Shown piece by piece: positions 1 to 7,097 of a DNA stretch of 7,097 bases (position 1 is its first letter; each line of letters starts with the position of its first letter). Below the pieces are notes generated by a model. The model saw only the letters and a program-made list of their open reading frames with translations, ran no database searches and was not told the DNA's origin. Made by a program: the position numbers and the translations under genes. The DNA comes from an uncultured Bacteroidales bacterium (GTDB lineage Bacteria; Bacteroidota; Bacteroidia; Bacteroidales; P3): assembly GCA_937915785.1 (NCBI GenBank), contig CALGGY010000166.1, forward strand, positions 1 to 7,097, read 5' to 3'.

Positions 1-24
1 AGTTGCTGTTTTTTTGGCTTTTCC

Positions 25-58
25 CACCTTTCCCCATTCGCTTGGGTGGGGGAAGGTG
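25..58. repeat. GC-rich inverted repeat (hairpin)
   Basis: Positions 25-35 can pair with 48-58 to give an 11-bp stem with one G-T pair and a 12-base loop. A competing 6-bp stem, CCCACC (23-28) with GGTGGG (45-50), uses overlapping bases. Neither strand has a T-run directly after the stem, so it is a poor match to an intrinsic terminator. On the minus strand it would lie at the very 5' end of a transcript from the promoter candidate at 63-95, so it may be a leader structure. Function unknown. Confidence 0.5.
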
Positions 59-62
59 TGTT

Positions 63-95
63 CAAAAATAACGTATTTTGCTGTTTTTTAGCAAA
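63..95 (-). promoter_or_regulatory. Candidate Bacteroidetes-type promoter facing left
   Basis: Read on the minus strand, TTTG lies at 95-92 and TATTTTTG at 70-63, with 21 bases between. This fits the Bacteroidetes primary sigma-factor consensus of a TTTG -33 box and a TAnnTTTG -7 box spaced about 19-21 bases apart. Transcription would start near position 57 and run out of the left edge, through the hairpin at 25-58. No coding start is visible before the edge, so the target gene is unknown. The surrounding DNA is AT-rich, so a chance match is possible. Confidence 0.45.
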
Positions 96-283
96 TTATC
101 GGGATATATCAAATGCTTTATCACAGCTTTTCTGCCAACATGTCCTTTTTTTTTCAACTTGCGGAATTTAGGTGTAGCTGAATATAAATTTTGCGTATTT
201 GCTAACTACCTGTGTGTCAAATTGTTGTCAAGGCTAAAAAAGCCGTTGTCTCGTCCGTAATGGCATCCTGCACATTCTTTTTA

Positions 284-315
284 TTTGTTCGGACGGATTT
301 TTTTGCGTACCTTTG
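284..315 (+). promoter_or_regulatory. Bacteroidetes-type promoter of the WYL regulator gene
   Basis: TTTG at 284-287 and TACCTTTG at 308-315 are separated by 20 bases, a full match to the Bacteroidetes -33/-7 consensus. The expected transcription start is near 321-323, leaving a leader of about 20 bases that lacks a Shine-Dalgarno motif, as is usual in this phylum. The site also settles the start of the downstream gene: an in-frame TTG at 313 lies inside the -7 box and cannot be the start of a message made from this promoter. Confidence 0.75.
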
Positions 316-342
316 CACCACAAACCAACACCCCCGAAAGCC

Positions 343-1383
343 ATGCCCGCAAACCGCAATGCCATGCTGCGCTACCGCACCATCGACCGCTGCCTTGGCA
401 ACCGCTACCGCCGCTGGACCCTCGACGACCTTATTCAAGCCTGTTCCGACGCCCTCTACGAATACGAGGGCATAAGCAAAGGCATCAGCCGGCGCACCAT
501 ACAGCTCGACCTCCAGACCATGCGCAGCGACCGCCTTGGCTACAATGCGCCAATCACCGTGGTGGACGGCAAATACTACACCTATTCCGACCCCGACTAC
601 AGCATCCTGCACAGTCCGCTCACCGAACACGACATGGCGGAACTTACCGATGCTGTGGAAGTTATAAAGCAGATGACGGGCTTTTCTGCCATGGCAGGAT
701 TGGCCGACCTCGTTACCCGTCTCGACGACCACCTCAGCATCACTCAGAGACACAACCGTCCGCTGATACTTATGGAGAGCAACGAGCGGCTGAAAGGGCT
801 CGAGTTCCTGCCCGTGGTTTACGATGCCCTGCGTCACAACCGCGCTCTAAAAATTCTCTACCAGTCGTTCCGCGCCTCGGCTCCGTCGGAGTTTGTTTTT
901 TATCCATACGTTCTCAAGGAGTTCAACAACCGCTGGTTTGTGCCCGGCCGCCGCAAGGACAAGCCTCGCTATATGTACAACCTTGCCCTCGACCGTTTCG
1001 AGGCGGTGCAGATATTGCCCGACGAGCCTAACGTCATACCTCGAGATTTTGACGTCAACCGCTATTTTGGCGAGATGATAGGCGTGTCGCGCAACGAAAA
1101 AGACAAAGTGCAGCAGGTGCTTTTCTGGGCTACCCCAGCCGAGGCGCCCTACATTGCCACCAAACCGTTTCATCCTTCGCAAACCATTGTGGAGACTCGC
1201 GACGACGGCTACACCTTGTTTCGGATAGATGTGATTATAAATTCTGAGCTGATGCGTGCCCTGCTGGGATTTGGTCCGGGCATCAGGGTGACAAAGCCCA
1301 ACAAACTGGCTCGCCTTATGCACTCTATTTTCAAAAAAGCCGAACTGAACTACTCTGAGCACAAGGCCAACCAGCTGCCGTAG
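343..1383 (+). CDS. WYL-domain helix-turn-helix transcriptional regulator
   Basis: A 346-residue protein of the WYL regulator family. The first ~90 residues form a basic, winged-helix-like DNA-binding region; the stretch around G-I-S-R-R-T-I-Q-L-D-L is typical of the recognition helix. A WYL domain follows in the middle; its signature tripeptide appears as W-F-V (198-200), followed by a basic G-R-R. The C-terminal ~90 residues match the WYL C-terminal extension (WCX). WYL domains are thought to sense nucleic-acid or nucleotide ligands, and family members act as repressors or activators in DNA-damage, phage-defence and metabolic control; the target here cannot be told from sequence. The ATG at 343 is preferred because the in-frame TTG at 313 overlaps the promoter and the start M-P-A-N-R-N-A is typical of Bacteroidales homologues; a later ATG at 364 is possible. 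It has its own promoter and converges on rsmG with an 18-base gap. Confidence 0.88.
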   Translation: MPANRNAMLRYRTIDRCLGNRYRRWTLDDLIQACSDALYEYEGISKGISRRTIQLDLQTMRSDRLGYNAPITVVDGKYYTYSDPDYSILHSPLTEHDMAELTDAVEVIKQMTGFSAMAGLADLVTRLDDHLSITQRHNRPLILMESNERLKGLEFLPVVYDALRHNRALKILYQSFRASAPSEFVFYPYVLKEFNNRWFVPGRRKDKPRYMYNLALDRFEAVQILPDEPNVIPRDFDVNRYFGEMIGVSRNEKDKVQQVLFWATPAEAPYIATKPFHPSQTIVETRDDGYTLFRIDVIINSELMRALLGFGPGIRVTKPNKLARLMHSIFKKAELNYSEHKANQLP

Positions 1384-1401
1384 AGGCAATTGCGTGCTGT
1401 G

Positions 1402-2025
1402 TTATCTTTTCATGGGCAGGTAAACCACTTTTTTCGTTTCGAAAAACTCTTCGTCAAAAAACGAGCTGAGCTCGAACACTTGCGCTTTGGCAAAGGGTTT
1501 AAGCTCGTCGGCAAGGTCGCCCCCCTTGAGGTACAGAATGCCGTTGCGCCGCTCGTGGTAGTTGGCGGTGGATATTTTGCCGCGCACCCATTTCACGAAA
1601 GTGGGCAGGTCGGTAACGGCACGACTCACCACAAAGTCGTACTCGCCGTCGATGCTTTCGGCACGGGCCTGCTCGGCGCGCACGTTGGTTAGCTCAAGCT
1701 TTTGGGCCACAGCCTCCACCACCTTTATTTTTTTGCCAATGGAATCTACAAGATGAAAATGCGTTTTGGGGAACATTATGGCCAAAGGTATGCCCGGAAA
1801 ACCGCCGCCAGTGCCGATGTCGAGTATGTCGCACTCCGGCTTAAATGCCTGCACCTTGGCAATGCCCAACGAATGCAGCACGTGGTGCTCGTAAAGGTTG
1901 TCGATATCCTTGCGGGAAATAACGTTGACACGCTCGTTCCAATAGCCGTAAAGCTCGCGCAAAGCGGCGTACTGCTCTTTCTGGCGTTGGCTCAGGTCGG
2001 GGAAATATTTCAAAATAATGTCCAT
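1402..2025 (-). CDS. rsmG: 16S rRNA (guanine(527)-N7)-methyltransferase RsmG
   Basis: A 207-residue, full-length RsmG (GidB). It uses S-adenosylmethionine to methylate N7 of G527 in the 530 loop of 16S rRNA; loss of the enzyme in other bacteria gives low-level streptomycin resistance. Visible family hallmarks are W-N-E-R-V-N-V-I-S-R (29-38), the N-L-Y-E-H-H-V-L-H-S-L block (43-53), the glycine-rich SAM motif L-D-I-G-T-G-G-G-F-P-G (68-78), the acidic D94 ending the next strand, and S-R-A (134-136). The start is well fixed: the N-terminus begins directly with the usual hydrophobic D-I-I-L-K-Y-F segment. An intrinsic terminator separates it from the upstream surface-protein gene on the same strand, so it is probably transcribed separately or by read-through; I could not find a good promoter in the 55 bases before it. 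No terminator is visible after its stop. Confidence 0.96.
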   Translation of the reverse strand: MDIILKYFPDLSQRQKEQYAALRELYGYWNERVNVISRKDIDNLYEHHVLHSLGIAKVQAFKPECDILDIGTGGGFPGIPLAIMFPKTHFHLVDSIGKKIKVVEAVAQKLELTNVRAEQARAESIDGEYDFVVSRAVTDLPTFVKWVRGKISTANYHERRNGILYLKGGDLADELKPFAKAQVFELSSFFDEEFFETKKVVYLPMKR

Positions 2026-2074
2026 ATTTACAAAAACGTGGGGGCGTGGTTTTTATTATGCGGCATTTTTTTTG

Positions 2075-2108
2075 CAATAAAAAAGCGTGGCAGAAGCGCC
2101 ACGCTTTT
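2075..2108 (-). terminator. Intrinsic terminator after the T9SS surface-protein gene
   Basis: Positions 2081-2091 and 2098-2108 form a perfect 11-bp stem with a GC-rich core (GCGTGGC/GCCACGC) and a 6-base loop. On the minus strand the stem runs into TTTTTTATT, so it terminates leftward transcription 33 bases after the stop codon at 2142. The A/T flanks are symmetrical, so it could also act on rightward transcripts. Confidence 0.88.
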
Positions 2109-2141
2109 CATGTTTGAGATTATCAGAATATGGTCAAGTCT

Positions 2142-3455
2142 TCATTTTTTGATTACAATTTTGCGGGCGTTGCTGTTGCCAATCTGCACCAAGTATGTGC
2201 CGCTTTTTGGCACGGGTATCCGCAATGGGGTTGCGGTAAGCTGTTTGGCCTGCAGCATGCGTCCGGCCATGTCGTAAAGGCGTATTATATCGCCGGCAGG
2301 ACCTTCCACAACAATGTCGCCCATCGAGCCAAAAATTTTGCAATTCCTGCCAATGGCGTCGGTTATGGCATCGGGGCCGCCGGTATAAACGGTGTCGTGC
2401 ACGTAAATGGTATCGTGCAGATAAAGCGTATCGGTAAGATGTAAAGTGTCGTGCAGGTTCAGAGTATCGTGCAGATAAAGCGTATCTGTCAGATAAAGTG
2501 TGTCGTGCAGCGTTACGGGAGCCGCAGGCTGAGCAAAAATGGCTGTCAGGGTGATGTTGGAGTCCACCACTACCATGCGCGGGTTGGCCGAAACGCTGTC
2601 GTCCCAGCTTTGGAAAAGGTTGCCGCCAAGTGGAGTGGCGTAGATGCGCACGGTGTCGCCGGCCGCCACGGTGTCGCCGCCCCATGCCGAGCCAAGGCTG
2701 GTGTTGTTGCTAAGCACCGTTAGTGCAAAACCCGACGGACAGCTGTTGGCAATAGTGCCCAATGCCGACCATGTGGCGTTTGTGGAGTAAGCGGAATAAA
2801 GGCTGCAAGGCACGTTGATGGTGAGCGGGGTGCCGTGGTGCCAGAAATGGTTGCCGTTGATGGAAACAAACACCGGCGAGCTGATGTTTATCGTGCGCAG
2901 AGCGGTGAGCTCGTCAAAAATTTCGTCGAGCCACAGCGTGCGTACGTTGGCGCCAATGTTGAGGGTGGCAAGGCTGTCGCAGCCGTAGAACGGTGTGTAA
3001 TCGCTGAAAAGGTAACCGTCGGACACACGGCAGTTGAAATTGAAAGTCTTCAGTCGCGGGCAGGTGCTGAAGGCCTCGTCCCAGATGTAGAGCGAGTCGC
3101 AGTTGAGGGTAACGCTCTGCAGGTCGGCGCAGTCGTAGAAAGCCTCGTAGCTAATCTCCACCACGCCCGCGGGAACGGTAACGCTCTCTATGGCCTCGCC
3201 ACTGAAAGCGCCGTACCCAATCTCCACCACACGGTAGCCCGCTCCGCCGTACGTTACGGTGTCGGGTATCACCACGTTGGAAACGCCGTTGAGCGTAACA
3301 CCGTTGATAAATGCCGTGTGGGCAGTCATGTTGCCGCTGCAGCTGTAAATCACTCCGTCGGTGTTGGTGAAACTGAAAGGAACGGTGCTTTGGGCAAAAG
3401 CTATGCCGGTTGCCACCGCCGCCATTGTGATAAATGATAGTACTTTTTTGAACAT
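2142..3455 (-). CDS. Secreted BspA-type leucine-rich repeat protein with T9SS sorting domain
   Basis: A 437-residue modular secreted protein. Residues 1-21 are a Sec signal peptide (F-K-K, hydrophobic core, cut after A-F-A). Residues ~58-235 carry BspA-type (LRR_5) repeats with the recurring pattern of A-F, a few residues, L-x-S/T-V/I-x-L/I, ending in a V-P-x-x-x-x-x-Y segment as in BspA proteins. Residues 243-308 resemble the divergent InlB B-repeat (A-G-D-T-V, F-x-S-W, N-P-R, I-T-L-T-A-I-F). Residues 317-358 are seven hexapeptide repeats. Residues ~372-437 match the type A T9SS C-terminal domain (L-Y-D-M-A-G-R 393-399, G-T-Y-L-V-Q-I 419-425, basic end). It should cross the outer membrane by T9SS and be attached to the surface or released. 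BspA-like repeats often mediate adhesion, but the ligand here is unknown. It is a single-gene unit with a promoter candidate upstream and a terminator downstream. Confidence 0.9.
   Translation of the reverse strand: MFKKVLSFITMAAVATGIAFAQSTVPFSFTNTDGVIYSCSGNMTAHTAFINGVTLNGVSNVVIPDTVTYGGAGYRVVEIGYGAFSGEAIESVTVPAGVVEISYEAFYDCADLQSVTLNCDSLYIWDEAFSTCPRLKTFNFNCRVSDGYLFSDYTPFYGCDSLATLNIGANVRTLWLDEIFDELTALRTINISSPVFVSINGNHFWHHGTPLTINVPCSLYSAYSTNATWSALGTIANSCPSGFALTVLSNNTSLGSAWGGDTVAAGDTVRIYATPLGGNLFQSWDDSVSANPRMVVVDSNITLTAIFAQPAAPVTLHDTLYLTDTLYLHDTLNLHDTLHLTDTLYLHDTIYVHDTVYTGGPDAITDAIGRNCKIFGSMGDIVVEGPAGDIIRLYDMAGRMLQAKQLTATPLRIPVPKSGTYLVQIGNSNARKIVIKK
2382..2507 (-). repeat. Seven in-frame 18-bp repeats encoding a D-T-L-Y-L-H linker
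   Basis: Seven contiguous 18-base units encode residues 317-358 of the surface protein, each of the form H/T-D-T-L/I/V-Y/N/H-L/V/T. There are no indels; differences between units are point changes, many at third codon positions. The period is exactly six codons, so copy-number change keeps the frame. The repeats lie between the InlB-like domain and the T9SS tail, where a spacer holding the ligand-binding part away from the cell would be expected. Confidence 0.9.
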
Positions 3456-3519
3456 TTTTTCTTGTTTATTTTTTGATTGTTAGTATTTTGTGAATTTTCT
3501 TTATGTTGGTTTCCGCTTA

Positions 3520-3550
3520 CAAAATTATGAACTATATGCATGATGAAAAA
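3520..3550 (-). promoter_or_regulatory. Probable promoter of the T9SS surface-protein gene
   Basis: On the minus strand, TAATTTTG (3527-3520) is a full match to the TAnnTTTG -7 box. The expected -33 position holds only T-rich sequence, TTTTTC (3550-3545), not a clean TTTG. Transcription would start near 3513, leaving an A-rich leader of about 58 bases before the ATG at 3455, with no Shine-Dalgarno motif. Confidence 0.5.
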
Positions 3551-3572
3551 TCACGTGAAAAGTGTATTTTTT

Positions 3573-3631
3573 CGTGCCCCACTAACAGAAAGTGGGTATT
3601 TTGTTTCACGGCAGGCGGTGTGGCAAACCGC
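3573..3631. repeat. Two adjacent small hairpins in the divergent intergenic region
   Basis: CCCACT (3578-3583) pairs with AGTGGG (3591-3596) around a 7-base loop; outside it, CGTG (3573-3576) can pair with CACG (3607-3610). A second hairpin, GCGGT (3615-3619) with ACCGC (3627-3631), follows directly. They lie upstream of both promoter candidates, where no gene ends, so a terminator role is not obvious. Regulator binding or a small RNA are possible, but there is no direct evidence for either. Confidence 0.4.
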
Positions 3632-3685
3632 TTGAAGCAGCAATGCGCGTCCTGTTTTTTTTTCGTGTTAAAAATCAGTCTGTTG

Positions 3686-3717
3686 ATTGCAATAATGCTT
3701 TTTTTGTTGTATATTTG
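3686..3717 (+). promoter_or_regulatory. Probable promoter of the lipoprotein-barrel-folC run
   Basis: TATATTTG (3710-3717) matches the -7 box exactly. A three-of-four -33 match, ATTG (3686-3689), lies 20 bases upstream. The expected start near 3724 gives a leader of about 50 bases before the ATG at 3775. No equally good site is seen in front of the second or third gene. Confidence 0.62.
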
Positions 3718-3774
3718 CAAAAGGTGTCGCAAGGCGGCACATCATCCAACTGACTAATTGTAAAGCTTTTATAG

Positions 3775-4854
3775 ATGAATAGGTTCTTCTTGTTTGTGGC
3801 GATTGCCGGTTTGGGCTTGGTGGTGGCCTCTTGTTCCAAAGAAAAGCCCGGAAATATGGAGGCGGATATCCTCACTTTCTCCATTCGCGAAGACGGCCGT
3901 ACAATATCCGTTGCCGCCGCCGACAATATCATAAACTACTATCTTTCAAATCATTTTGAGGACACCTTGATGCAGGTGCTTACGCCCGAAATAACCATTT
4001 CCGAAAACGCCACCATCACTCCGCAGCCCGGCACTCCTATGGATTTCCGCCAGCCCGTAACCTTTACCGTAACCTCGCAGGACGGCCAATGGCACCGCAC
4101 CTACACCGTAAACGTGCTCAACACCCTGCTTTCCAACGCCGATTTCGAGCAGTGGAAAGGGTCGGGGAGTGGCAACAACTTTTTCGAAACCCCCACAGGC
4201 TGGAGCTCCGCCAACGCCGGCGTGCGTATGATTCACGGCATAGGCTACCCCAATGTGCAGTTTCCTACCTACAAAACCGACGACGCCTTTTCGGGCAATC
4301 ACGCCGTGGTGATGCACACCCGTCAGGGCGGACAAAGCTCCATTGTGCCAAGGCTCATCGCCGGAAATCTTTTTCTGGGCTACCTTAGCAACGTAACCAT
4401 GCAAACTTTGGCCGAACCCTTGCGGCTGACCAAGTTCGGAATTCCCTACACCGAAACTACACGTATTCCCGACAGCCTTGTGGGATACCTTAAATACATC
4501 CCCGGACTTGAGTACAGCGACCCGGACGGCAACCTCTGCCCCGACTCCACCGACCGCTGCTCGTTCTACGCTGTTTTCTTCGAGGGCTCCGAACCCCTCG
4601 ACGGCACCAACAGCCAATCCTCCGACCGCATCATCGCCCTTGCCAAATATAACAACCAAATGCCCATCAGCTCCACGCAATACACCCGCATTGCCCTGCC
4701 CTTTGTTTATCGCAAGGCCGTGCCACAGGGCGTTCCGCTGCAATATACCATCATAGCCTCGTCCAGCCACAGGGGCGACTATTTCGAAGGGGCGGCCGAC
4801 AGCCAGCTCTTTCTCGACAAAGTGGACATCAAACTCAGAAACATCGACAAATAA
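3775..4854 (+). CDS. PCMD-domain outer-membrane lipoprotein
   Basis: A 359-residue lipoprotein. The signal ends in the lipobox V-A-S-C with Cys20 as the lipidated residue. After Cys come S-K-E-K, only a weak match to the acidic export signals of Bacteroidetes surface lipoproteins, so surface exposure is uncertain. Residues ~28-115 form an Ig-like beta-sandwich of the kind often found before this domain (I-T-I-S...A-T-I-T-P...F-T-V-T-S-Q-D-G...Y-T-V-N-V). Residues ~117-355 match PCMD, the putative carbohydrate metabolism domain: N-A-D-F-E-x-W at the start, G-N-L-F-x-G, F-G-I-P-Y, L-V-G-Y-x-K-Y-x-P-G, Y-A-V-F-F-E and S-S-S-x-x-G-D-x-F-x-G-A near the end. PCMD proteins are typical of Bacteroidetes; a glycan-related role is presumed, not proven. 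The stop overlaps the start of the barrel gene by one base, implying coupled translation and related function. Confidence 0.88.
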   Translation: MNRFFLFVAIAGLGLVVASCSKEKPGNMEADILTFSIREDGRTISVAAADNIINYYLSNHFEDTLMQVLTPEITISENATITPQPGTPMDFRQPVTFTVTSQDGQWHRTYTVNVLNTLLSNADFEQWKGSGSGNNFFETPTGWSSANAGVRMIHGIGYPNVQFPTYKTDDAFSGNHAVVMHTRQGGQSSIVPRLIAGNLFLGYLSNVTMQTLAEPLRLTKFGIPYTETTRIPDSLVGYLKYIPGLEYSDPDGNLCPDSTDRCSFYAVFFEGSEPLDGTNSQSSDRIIALAKYNNQMPISSTQYTRIALPFVYRKAVPQGVPLQYTIIASSSHRGDYFEGAADSQLFLDKVDIKLRNIDK

Positions 4855-5597
4855 TGCGTAAAACCATAATATTAACTGCAATAGCTTTTGTTCTCGGCCT
4901 TTCGGCAAATGCCCAGACCGATACCGTAATCCTGCAAAAACGCTGGCAGCATAGCGTTCAACTTGGAGTGGGAATTGGCGCCAGCTCACCGGTGCCTATT
5001 CCCAACCGTATCTCCGAAATGAGCTATACGCCATATCTTTGTTTTGCCGGCGGTTACAAACTGCGTTGCGCCATCGGTCCAAAAGTGGGGGTGAAAACAG
5101 GTTTGCAGTTGCGGCACCAAGGCATGTCGGCCCAGGCCAAAGTTTATCAGATGTTTACCCAAGCCAGTATCGACGATGCCGATGTATCGGGATATTTCAC
5201 AGGCTACAACGAAACGGATATCAACGCCACTTTTATTTCCGTGCCTCTGCTGTTTTCCTTCGCCCCCAACGAAAAATGGACTCTCGACGCAGGGCTCTTT
5301 GCCGCTTTCAAAGTGCAGGGGCATTTCGGCGGAGCCGTGAAAGACGGATATATACGTATCGACACCCCTACCGGCGACCGTGCCGAAGTGGGATACGAAT
5401 CCTTCGACTTCAGCGATGAGATAAATCCGTTCAATTTCGGCCTCCAGATTGGCGCCGAGCGCAATATCAGCAGCCGATGGTCGGCATGGCTCGATTTCAC
5501 TTGGGCATTGAACTCCACCTTAAAAAGTTCGTTCCATGGACTGGAGTACGACATGTTCAACATCTACGGCTTTCTGGGTGTAGGCTACCGTTTATGA
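4854..5597 (+). CDS. Outer-membrane beta-barrel protein (PorT/OMP_b-brl type)
   Basis: A 247-residue protein with a Sec signal peptide cut after S-A-N-A (residue 20, leaving Gln21). The mature part alternates hydrophobic and polar residues in strands separated by G/N/D-rich turns (for example S-V-Q-L-G-V-G-I-G, G-V-K-T-G-L-Q-L-R, I-S-V-P-L-L-F-S-F, W-T-L-D-A-G-L-F-A-A-F, N-F-G-L-Q-I-G-A-E), and it ends in a strand, G-F-L-G-V-G-Y-R-L, as expected for a small barrel of roughly 8-10 strands. It looks like the OMP_b-brl_2/PorT-like group, but this does not mean it is the T9SS component PorT. Its ATG at 4854 uses the last base of the lipoprotein stop (TAATG). The tight coupling suggests that the barrel and lipoprotein form a surface complex; substrate or role unknown. 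Confidence 0.85.
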   Translation: MRKTIILTAIAFVLGLSANAQTDTVILQKRWQHSVQLGVGIGASSPVPIPNRISEMSYTPYLCFAGGYKLRCAIGPKVGVKTGLQLRHQGMSAQAKVYQMFTQASIDDADVSGYFTGYNETDINATFISVPLLFSFAPNEKWTLDAGLFAAFKVQGHFGGAVKDGYIRIDTPTGDRAEVGYESFDFSDEINPFNFGLQIGAERNISSRWSAWLDFTWALNSTLKSSFHGLEYDMFNIYGFLGVGYRL

Positions 5598-5623
5598 CAA
5601 AATAACAAAACAAAATAACAAAA
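5598..5623 (+). repeat. Perfect 13-bp tandem duplication filling the barrel-folC gap
   Basis: The whole gap between the barrel stop (5595-5597) and the folC ATG (5624) consists of two identical copies of CAAAATAACAAAA (5598-5610 and 5611-5623). There is no Shine-Dalgarno motif. A-rich sequence before the ATG is known to favour initiation in Bacteroidetes, so the repeat is probably the folC translation leader. It contains no promoter or terminator, supporting co-transcription of folC with the two genes before it. Confidence 0.9.
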
Positions 5624-6934
5624 ATGACAACCTACAAAGAAGTAATCAATTATCTGTTCTCGGCACTGCCTATGTATCAGCGTGTTGGCGGGGCGGCCTA
5701 CAAAGCCGACATCACCAATACTGTGGAGCTTCTCAAGGCAATAGGCAATCCGCATAAGGGATTCAGCACCATACACGTGGCCGGCACCAACGGCAAAGGT
5801 TCGGTGTCGTCGTTTCTGGCCTCGATACTGCAAAATTCAGGGTACAAAGTGGGGCTCTACACCTCGCCGCACCTCATGGATTTCCGCGAACGCATACGCA
5901 TCAACGGCGATATGATACCCGAAGATTATGTGGTGAATTTCGTCCAGCGCAACAAATCTCTTTTCGACAAAATACACCCGTCGTTTTTCGAAATGACGGT
6001 AGCCATGGCTTTCGAATATTTCAACCAAAGTCGCGTGGAAGTGGCCGTGATTGAGGTGGGCATGGGCGGACGCCTCGACTCTACCAACGTCATCACCCCC
6101 GACCTCTCCATTATCACCAACATCGGCCTTGACCACACACAGTTCTTGGGCGACACCCTCGAAGCCATTGCTGCCGAAAAAGGTGGCATCATAAAATCCG
6201 GCGTTCCGGTGGTGATTGGCGAAACGCAGCCCGAAACAAAACCGGTGTTCACACGCATCGCCGAACAGAAAAATGCCCCCATTTATTTCGCCGACAGCAA
6301 TTTTGTGGTTACCGACGTGATGTACTCCAATTTTTCTATGATAATGAGCGTGGCCACCACCGACGGCGAACAGCGGTATGTGGGACTCAAGTCGCCTCTC
6401 TGCGGTGATTATCAGAAAAAAAACATAGTAACGGTGGTGCAGGCGGTCGACATTTTGCGCACACGCGGCTACCAGATACCCCTCAACGCCGTTATGCTCG
6501 GGTTCGAGTCGGTGATGGTAGATACTGGGTTCAAAGGTCGTTGGCAGGTGGTGTCCACTCATCCGCTCACCATTTGCGAAACCGCACACAATCCCGCCGG
6601 TGTGGCAAGTATGCTGCACACCCTCTCCACTGTGGAATACGAGCAGTTGCATATCATCTTCGGTTGTGTCAACGATAAGGATTGCGACGCGGTGCTCTCG
6701 CTCCTGCCCAAAACAGCCAAATTCTATTTCTGCAAACCCGATGTGCCTCGAGGTCTCGATGTAATGCAATTGCAGATGGCAGCCTCAAAGCACGGGCTGT
6801 CGGGCGAGATGTGCAACGACATCTCGGCAGCAATAGCGGCATCGCACAAAGCCGCAGCACCAGACGACCTCATTCTTATTACAGGAAGCATCTTCCTCGT
6901 AGCCGACGCACTCAATTATTTCTATAACAAATAA
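5624..6934 (+). CDS. folC: Bifunctional dihydrofolate synthase/folylpolyglutamate synthase FolC
   Basis: A 436-residue cytoplasmic Mur-ligase-family enzyme of normal length. It joins glutamate to dihydropteroate to make dihydrofolate, and adds further glutamates to tetrahydrofolates, using ATP. Visible motifs are the P-loop H-V-A-G-T-N-G-K-G-S (51-60), the folate-site segment Y-T-S-P-H-L (79-84) with F-R-E-R-I (87-91), E-V-G-M-G-G-R-L-D-S-T-N (144-155), N-I-G-x-D-H-T-x-x-L-G (166-176), and E-K-G-G-I-I-K (185-191), in which Lys186 aligns with the carbamylated metal-site lysine of the family. G-R-W-Q and E-T-A-H-N-P (319-324) mark the C-terminal ligase domain; the usual first residue of that last motif is Asp, here Glu319. 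Bacteria often have one enzyme for both activities, but the balance between them cannot be read from sequence. It lies 26 bases after the barrel gene and probably shares its transcript. Confidence 0.96.
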   Translation: MTTYKEVINYLFSALPMYQRVGGAAYKADITNTVELLKAIGNPHKGFSTIHVAGTNGKGSVSSFLASILQNSGYKVGLYTSPHLMDFRERIRINGDMIPEDYVVNFVQRNKSLFDKIHPSFFEMTVAMAFEYFNQSRVEVAVIEVGMGGRLDSTNVITPDLSIITNIGLDHTQFLGDTLEAIAAEKGGIIKSGVPVVIGETQPETKPVFTRIAEQKNAPIYFADSNFVVTDVMYSNFSMIMSVATTDGEQRYVGLKSPLCGDYQKKNIVTVVQAVDILRTRGYQIPLNAVMLGFESVMVDTGFKGRWQVVSTHPLTICETAHNPAGVASMLHTLSTVEYEQLHIIFGCVNDKDCDAVLSLLPKTAKFYFCKPDVPRGLDVMQLQMAASKHGLSGEMCNDISAAIAASHKAAAPDDLILITGSIFLVADALNYFYNK

Positions 6935-6991
6935 TGTGCCAGCATAGTCAGGCAGCAATGTGCCACTGTTTGAGCCCTTATATACTAAAAA

Positions 6992-7031
6992 AAGCTATTA
7001 GAGTCCGACAAAAAAGTCGACAAAATAGCTT
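6992..7031 (-). terminator. Interrupted inverted repeat, possible leftward terminator
   Basis: AAGCTATT (6992-6999) pairs with AATAGCTT (7024-7031). Inside, 7003-7009 pairs with 7016-7021 as six pairs with one bulged C, closing a loop of six A's. On the minus strand the stem is followed by TTTTTTT (down to 6987), so it looks most like an intrinsic terminator for a leftward transcript entering from the right. The outer stem is AT-rich and weak, and on the plus strand, the direction needed to end folC, it has no T-run. Confidence 0.4.
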
Positions 7032-7068
7032 GGCGGCAGCCGAAAGGCATTGAGAAAAAAGCGTTAAG

Positions 7069-7097
7069 ATGAAGAAACTGCCAGTGGCCGTTTCGAT
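7069..7097 (+). CDS. Possible 5' end of a further gene (partial)
   Basis: An ATG at 7069 opens M-K-K-L-P-V-A-V-S and stays open to the window edge. A basic start followed by hydrophobic residues could be a signal peptide, and A-rich sequence precedes it. Only nine codons are visible and no promoter lies in front of it. On the minus strand a frame ending in TAA at 7066-7064 would be equally compatible, and would suit the leftward terminator-like repeat at 6992-7031. I cannot decide between them. Confidence 0.2.

Larger units (their letters stand above)
1..342. other. AT-rich intergenic region upstream of the WYL regulator
   Basis: This stretch has no convincing gene. It is AT-rich with many T-runs, unlike the GC-richer coding DNA to its right, and the short open frames in it start at non-ATG codons or resemble no protein. 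It holds a GC-rich hairpin (25-58), a left-facing promoter candidate (63-95), a small GGCT/AGCC hairpin (232-244) and the right-facing promoter of the regulator (284-315). The simplest reading is a divergent intergenic region, with a minus-strand gene beginning left of the window; that gene is inferred and not seen. Confidence 0.6.
3456..3774. other. Divergent intergenic region between the surface-protein gene and the lipoprotein operon
   Basis: These 319 bases separate a leftward from a rightward gene. They are AT-rich, apart from a short GC-richer block around 3610-3655. They contain a promoter candidate for each side (3520-3550 on minus, 3686-3717 on plus) and two inverted repeats between them. 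The short open frames here are low-complexity and resemble no known protein, so I call no gene. The middle portion (3555-3680) is not explained by the two promoters. Confidence 0.7.

Overview
The window looks like a chromosomal segment of a Bacteroidota bacterium, probably order Bacteroidales. Three things point there: promoter-like sites of the Bacteroidetes form (TTTG, about 20 bases, TAnnTTTG) with no Shine-Dalgarno motifs in front of the genes; a secreted protein with a C-terminal type IX secretion (T9SS) sorting domain; and a PCMD-type lipoprotein paired with a small outer-membrane beta-barrel protein. Coding DNA is moderately GC-rich, while intergenic DNA is strongly AT-rich. No RNA gene, insertion sequence, prophage or CRISPR array was seen.

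Layout from left to right. Positions 1-342 are non-coding: a promoter-like site facing left (63-95) sits just upstream of a strong hairpin (25-58), and a good promoter facing right (284-315) drives a WYL-domain transcriptional regulator (343-1383, +). It converges, with only 18 bases between stop codons, on rsmG (1402-2025, -), the 16S rRNA G527 methyltransferase. Upstream of rsmG on the same strand is a secreted surface protein (2142-3455, -) with BspA-type leucine-rich repeats, an InlB-B-like domain, a seven-unit hexapeptide linker and a T9SS tail; it is separated from rsmG by a clear intrinsic terminator.

A 319-base divergent intergenic region (3456-3774) carries a promoter candidate for each side and two small hairpins. 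To the right is a tight three-gene run on the plus strand: a PCMD-domain lipoprotein (3775-4854), an outer-membrane beta-barrel protein whose ATG shares one base with the preceding stop (4854-5597), and folC (5624-6934), separated from it by exactly two copies of a 13-base A-rich repeat. After folC lies an interrupted inverted repeat and possibly the first codons of another gene at the right edge.

Functionally, the window mixes housekeeping (rsmG, folC) with cell-surface genes. The lipoprotein and barrel are probably made together and may act together at the outer membrane; their shared transcript with folC may simply be an economical arrangement. I found no convincing new defence, mobile or biosynthetic system. 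The most distinctive items are the repeat-linker T9SS protein and the PCMD/barrel pair.
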